This document shows positions 62,331 through 64,000 of a DNA stretch of 64,000 nucleotides, piece after piece. The stretch spans positions 124,001-188,000 of the forward strand of contig JBAWXZ010000003.1 of NCBI GenBank assembly GCA_037143795.1, given 5' to 3'. The notes under the pieces are model-generated. The model saw only the letters and a program-made list of their open reading frames with translations, was not told where the DNA came from and searched no databases. Each line of letters opens with the position of its first letter. Position 1 is the first letter of the stretch. The translations under genes and the position numbers were made by a program. This DNA is from Firm-13 sp037143795 (GTDB lineage: Bacteria; Bacillota; Clostridia; Saccharofermentanales; Saccharofermentanaceae).

Positions 62331-64000
62331 ATGAACGAAAAACACAAGAAAATACTGGACACAGCAGCAAAGACAGCGGCAATTCTCTTTGTGCCTTTCT
62401 GCACAATCTATTTTGAGCTGCTTTTTTCGCGGATTCTGGAATACCGGCTGACTTTATATGATATCGGGTTCTCAATTTCGACTGCTGTGCTAATATTGGC
62501 GGTCTCTTTTGCATTCAAAAGCAAACGTGTGCATATAGTAATCCAGGGAATAGCTGTGTTTCTATTAACGCTGATATACCTTTCACAGTTCCTGTATTTC
62601 CGGATTTTTCAGACTATCTATATTGTCCAGTCCATTGGCGGGGCAAAGAAGGCGTTATCCTTTGCCGATGTTTTATTGGAAAAAATCAAAGAAAACGCTT
62701 TTCCGGTGCTGCTTTTCCTTGTTCCGATCGCCCTGTTTTTCTTCCTGCAGCGAATCCTCCTGATGAAATTGACATATTCCATCAAACTTCCGCTTATCAG
62801 TCTTGCAGCATTCCTGGTAGTCTGCGCGGTTACAACGGGAGCCGTTCTTTACGATAAAGGCGGTGCGCTCAGTCCCCGTTATTTATTTCTTAGTTCGTTT
62901 GTGCAGGATAAGGCACTGAATCAATTCGGTCTTCTGACGATGATGACGCTCGACGTGAAATATAACGTACTGAACCTGCATACGGATGAGGACGGGACTG
63001 TTGATATCGGCAGTATAAAAATTATTGAACCGGTATCCGCGGCAGCCGGATCGGAGACAACGGCGATCGTTCTGGAGACGTCCGCTGCTGCGACGGAACC
63101 GTCATCGCCAGGCGAATCGGAGACGAAGCCTTCCCCGACTCCCACGCCCGTCGTATATGCACCGAATATCATGGATATTTCCTTTGACCCGGCGGCAGCA
63201 GACGGGAAACTGCTGCAGATGAACCAGTACTTTTCGCAGAAGGCGCCTACTCTTCAGAATGCATATACAGGTATGTTTAAAGGAAAGAATCTTATCCTTC
63301 TGACATGCGAAGGATTCTCGAAATATGTAATTGATCCCGAACTTACACCGACTCTCTATAAGATGTCGACGGAAGGATTTGTGTTCAATAATTTCTATAC
63401 CCCTGTCTGGGGCGTCAGTACATCAGACGGTGAATATGTCGCGACGACAGGCCTGATTCCGAAGGCAGGCGTATGGAGTTATACGAAGATTGCAGATAAT
63501 TATATGCCGTTTGCCTTTGGGAACCAGTTTGCAGCTTTGGGCTATACAACCAAAGCATATCATGACCATACATATACATATTACAACAGGGATCAGTCGT
63601 ATCCGACGATGGGATATGATTATAAAGGGGTCGGAAACGGACTGGATGTCAAAGTAACCTGGCCCGAATCGGACCTTGAGATGATGCAGCTGACGGTTCC
63701 GGAATACGTGAACCTAACGCCTTTTCATATCTATTACATGACCGTGAGCGGTCACCTCCAGTATAATTTCGGAGGGAACTTCATATCCAAAAAGAACAGG
63801 GACCTCGTAGCGGACCTTGCATATTCCGATCATGTGAAGGCTTATCTTGCATGCCAGATCGAGCTGGATAAAGCCCTTGAAAATCTTATTGCACAGCTTG
63901 ACGCAAGCGGACAGCTGAGAAATACCGTCATCGCACTGAGCGCCGATCATTACCCATACGGCCTTACGACTGCTGAATTCAACGAACTGGCAGGGCACGA
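62331..64000 (+). CDS. LTA synthase-like alkaline phosphatase superfamily protein, 3' end cut by window
   Basis: 556 residues visible. About five N-terminal membrane helices, a Ser/Thr/Pro-rich stretch near 245-275, then a sulfatase-type outer domain. Active-site residues match LtaS: E327 (CEGFS), nucleophile T364 (VSTSDGE) and D539-H540 (SADHYPYG). LtaS polymerises glycerol-phosphate from phosphatidylglycerol onto a lipid anchor; relatives add other phospho-groups. AAGGAAGG lies nine bases before ATG 62331. It continues past the window. Its place next to the Lgt paralogue suggests a joint envelope role. Confidence 0.85.
   Translation, partial: MNEKHKKILDTAAKTAAILFVPFCTIYFELLFSRILEYRLTLYDIGFSISTAVLILAVSFAFKSKRVHIVIQGIAVFLLTLIYLSQFLYFRIFQTIYIVQSIGGAKKALSFADVLLEKIKENAFPVLLFLVPIALFFFLQRILLMKLTYSIKLPLISLAAFLVVCAVTTGAVLYDKGGALSPRYLFLSSFVQDKALNQFGLLTMMTLDVKYNVLNLHTDEDGTVDIGSIKIIEPVSAAAGSETTAIVLETSAAATEPSSPGESETKPSPTPTPVVYAPNIMDISFDPAAADGKLLQMNQYFSQKAPTLQNAYTGMFKGKNLILLTCEGFSKYVIDPELTPTLYKMSTEGFVFNNFYTPVWGVSTSDGEYVATTGLIPKAGVWSYTKIADNYMPFAFGNQFAALGYTTKAYHDHTYTYYNRDQSYPTMGYDYKGVGNGLDVKVTWPESDLEMMQLTVPEYVNLTPFHIYYMTVSGHLQYNFGGNFISKKNRDLVADLAYSDHVKAYLACQIELDKALENLIAQLDASGQLRNTVIALSADHYPYGLTTAEFNELAGH

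Overview
The window reads as a chromosomal segment of an anaerobic Clostridia-type Firmicute (Lachnospiraceae-like, but the family cannot be fixed from sequence alone). Support comes from strong AGGAGG ribosome sites, several TTG/GTG starts, lipoproteins with Ala/Thr-rich linkers, a Ctc-type L25, CsbD and lmo0937-type stress genes, an anaerobic GlpA-like dehydrogenase, and many overlapping operons. No rRNA, tRNA, CRISPR array, phage or IS transposase was recognised. Base composition is moderate throughout, with no obvious foreign island.

Region 1 (about 0.5-18.7 kb) is a large carbohydrate catabolic locus. It holds two FGGY kinases, a DeoC-type aldolase, a VOC protein, an old-yellow-enzyme reductase, two xylose-isomerase-like TIM barrels, a zinc dehydrogenase, a Gfo/Idh/MocA oxidoreductase, a fucose-isomerase-fold protein and a ribose-type ABC importer. 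In its middle is an unusual regulator that joins a complete LacI repressor to a cytoplasmic ABC solute-binding domain. The sequence TTGACACGTT occurs three times beside the promoters of this locus and is the best candidate for its operator. The substrate is unknown; the gene set suggests oxidation, isomerisation, phosphorylation and retro-aldol cleavage of a modified sugar or glycoside.

Region 2 (18.8-36 kb) is a mixed housekeeping and surface region. It has an acetyltransferase, an AbrB/ATPase/permease operon with 4-nt overlaps, small DUF proteins, a 1380-residue repetitive surface protein, flavodoxin-fold and YdeI-like proteins, a Fic protein whose catalytic His is Ser, an MBL hydrolase, an ADP-forming acyl-CoA synthetase and an AI-2E family transporter. 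Directly after the latter (34496-34905) lies a dense array of nested hairpins built from two related core sequences inside variable outer stems. Two small stress-type genes follow it.

Region 3 (36-50.7 kb) has a YfhO-type membrane protein, an azoreductase/HxlR divergent pair, ribosomal protein L25 behind a structured leader, a PAS-PAS-GGDEF-HD-GYP protein, a tocopherol-cyclase-like protein, a complete BMP-type (nucleoside) ABC importer, a TrmL-like methyltransferase and a class II aldolase.

Region 4 (50.7-64 kb) has Pcm, a glycerol operon (GlpA-like dehydrogenase, an oxidoreductase fused to DUF1667, GlpK), then an ECF sigma factor overlapping a membrane protein with two FN3 repeats (probable anti-sigma sensor), a Rieske protein, a zinc-ribbon membrane protein with an extracellular HEYFH motif, an Lgt paralogue lacking key residues, and an LTA-synthase-like protein cut by the window end.
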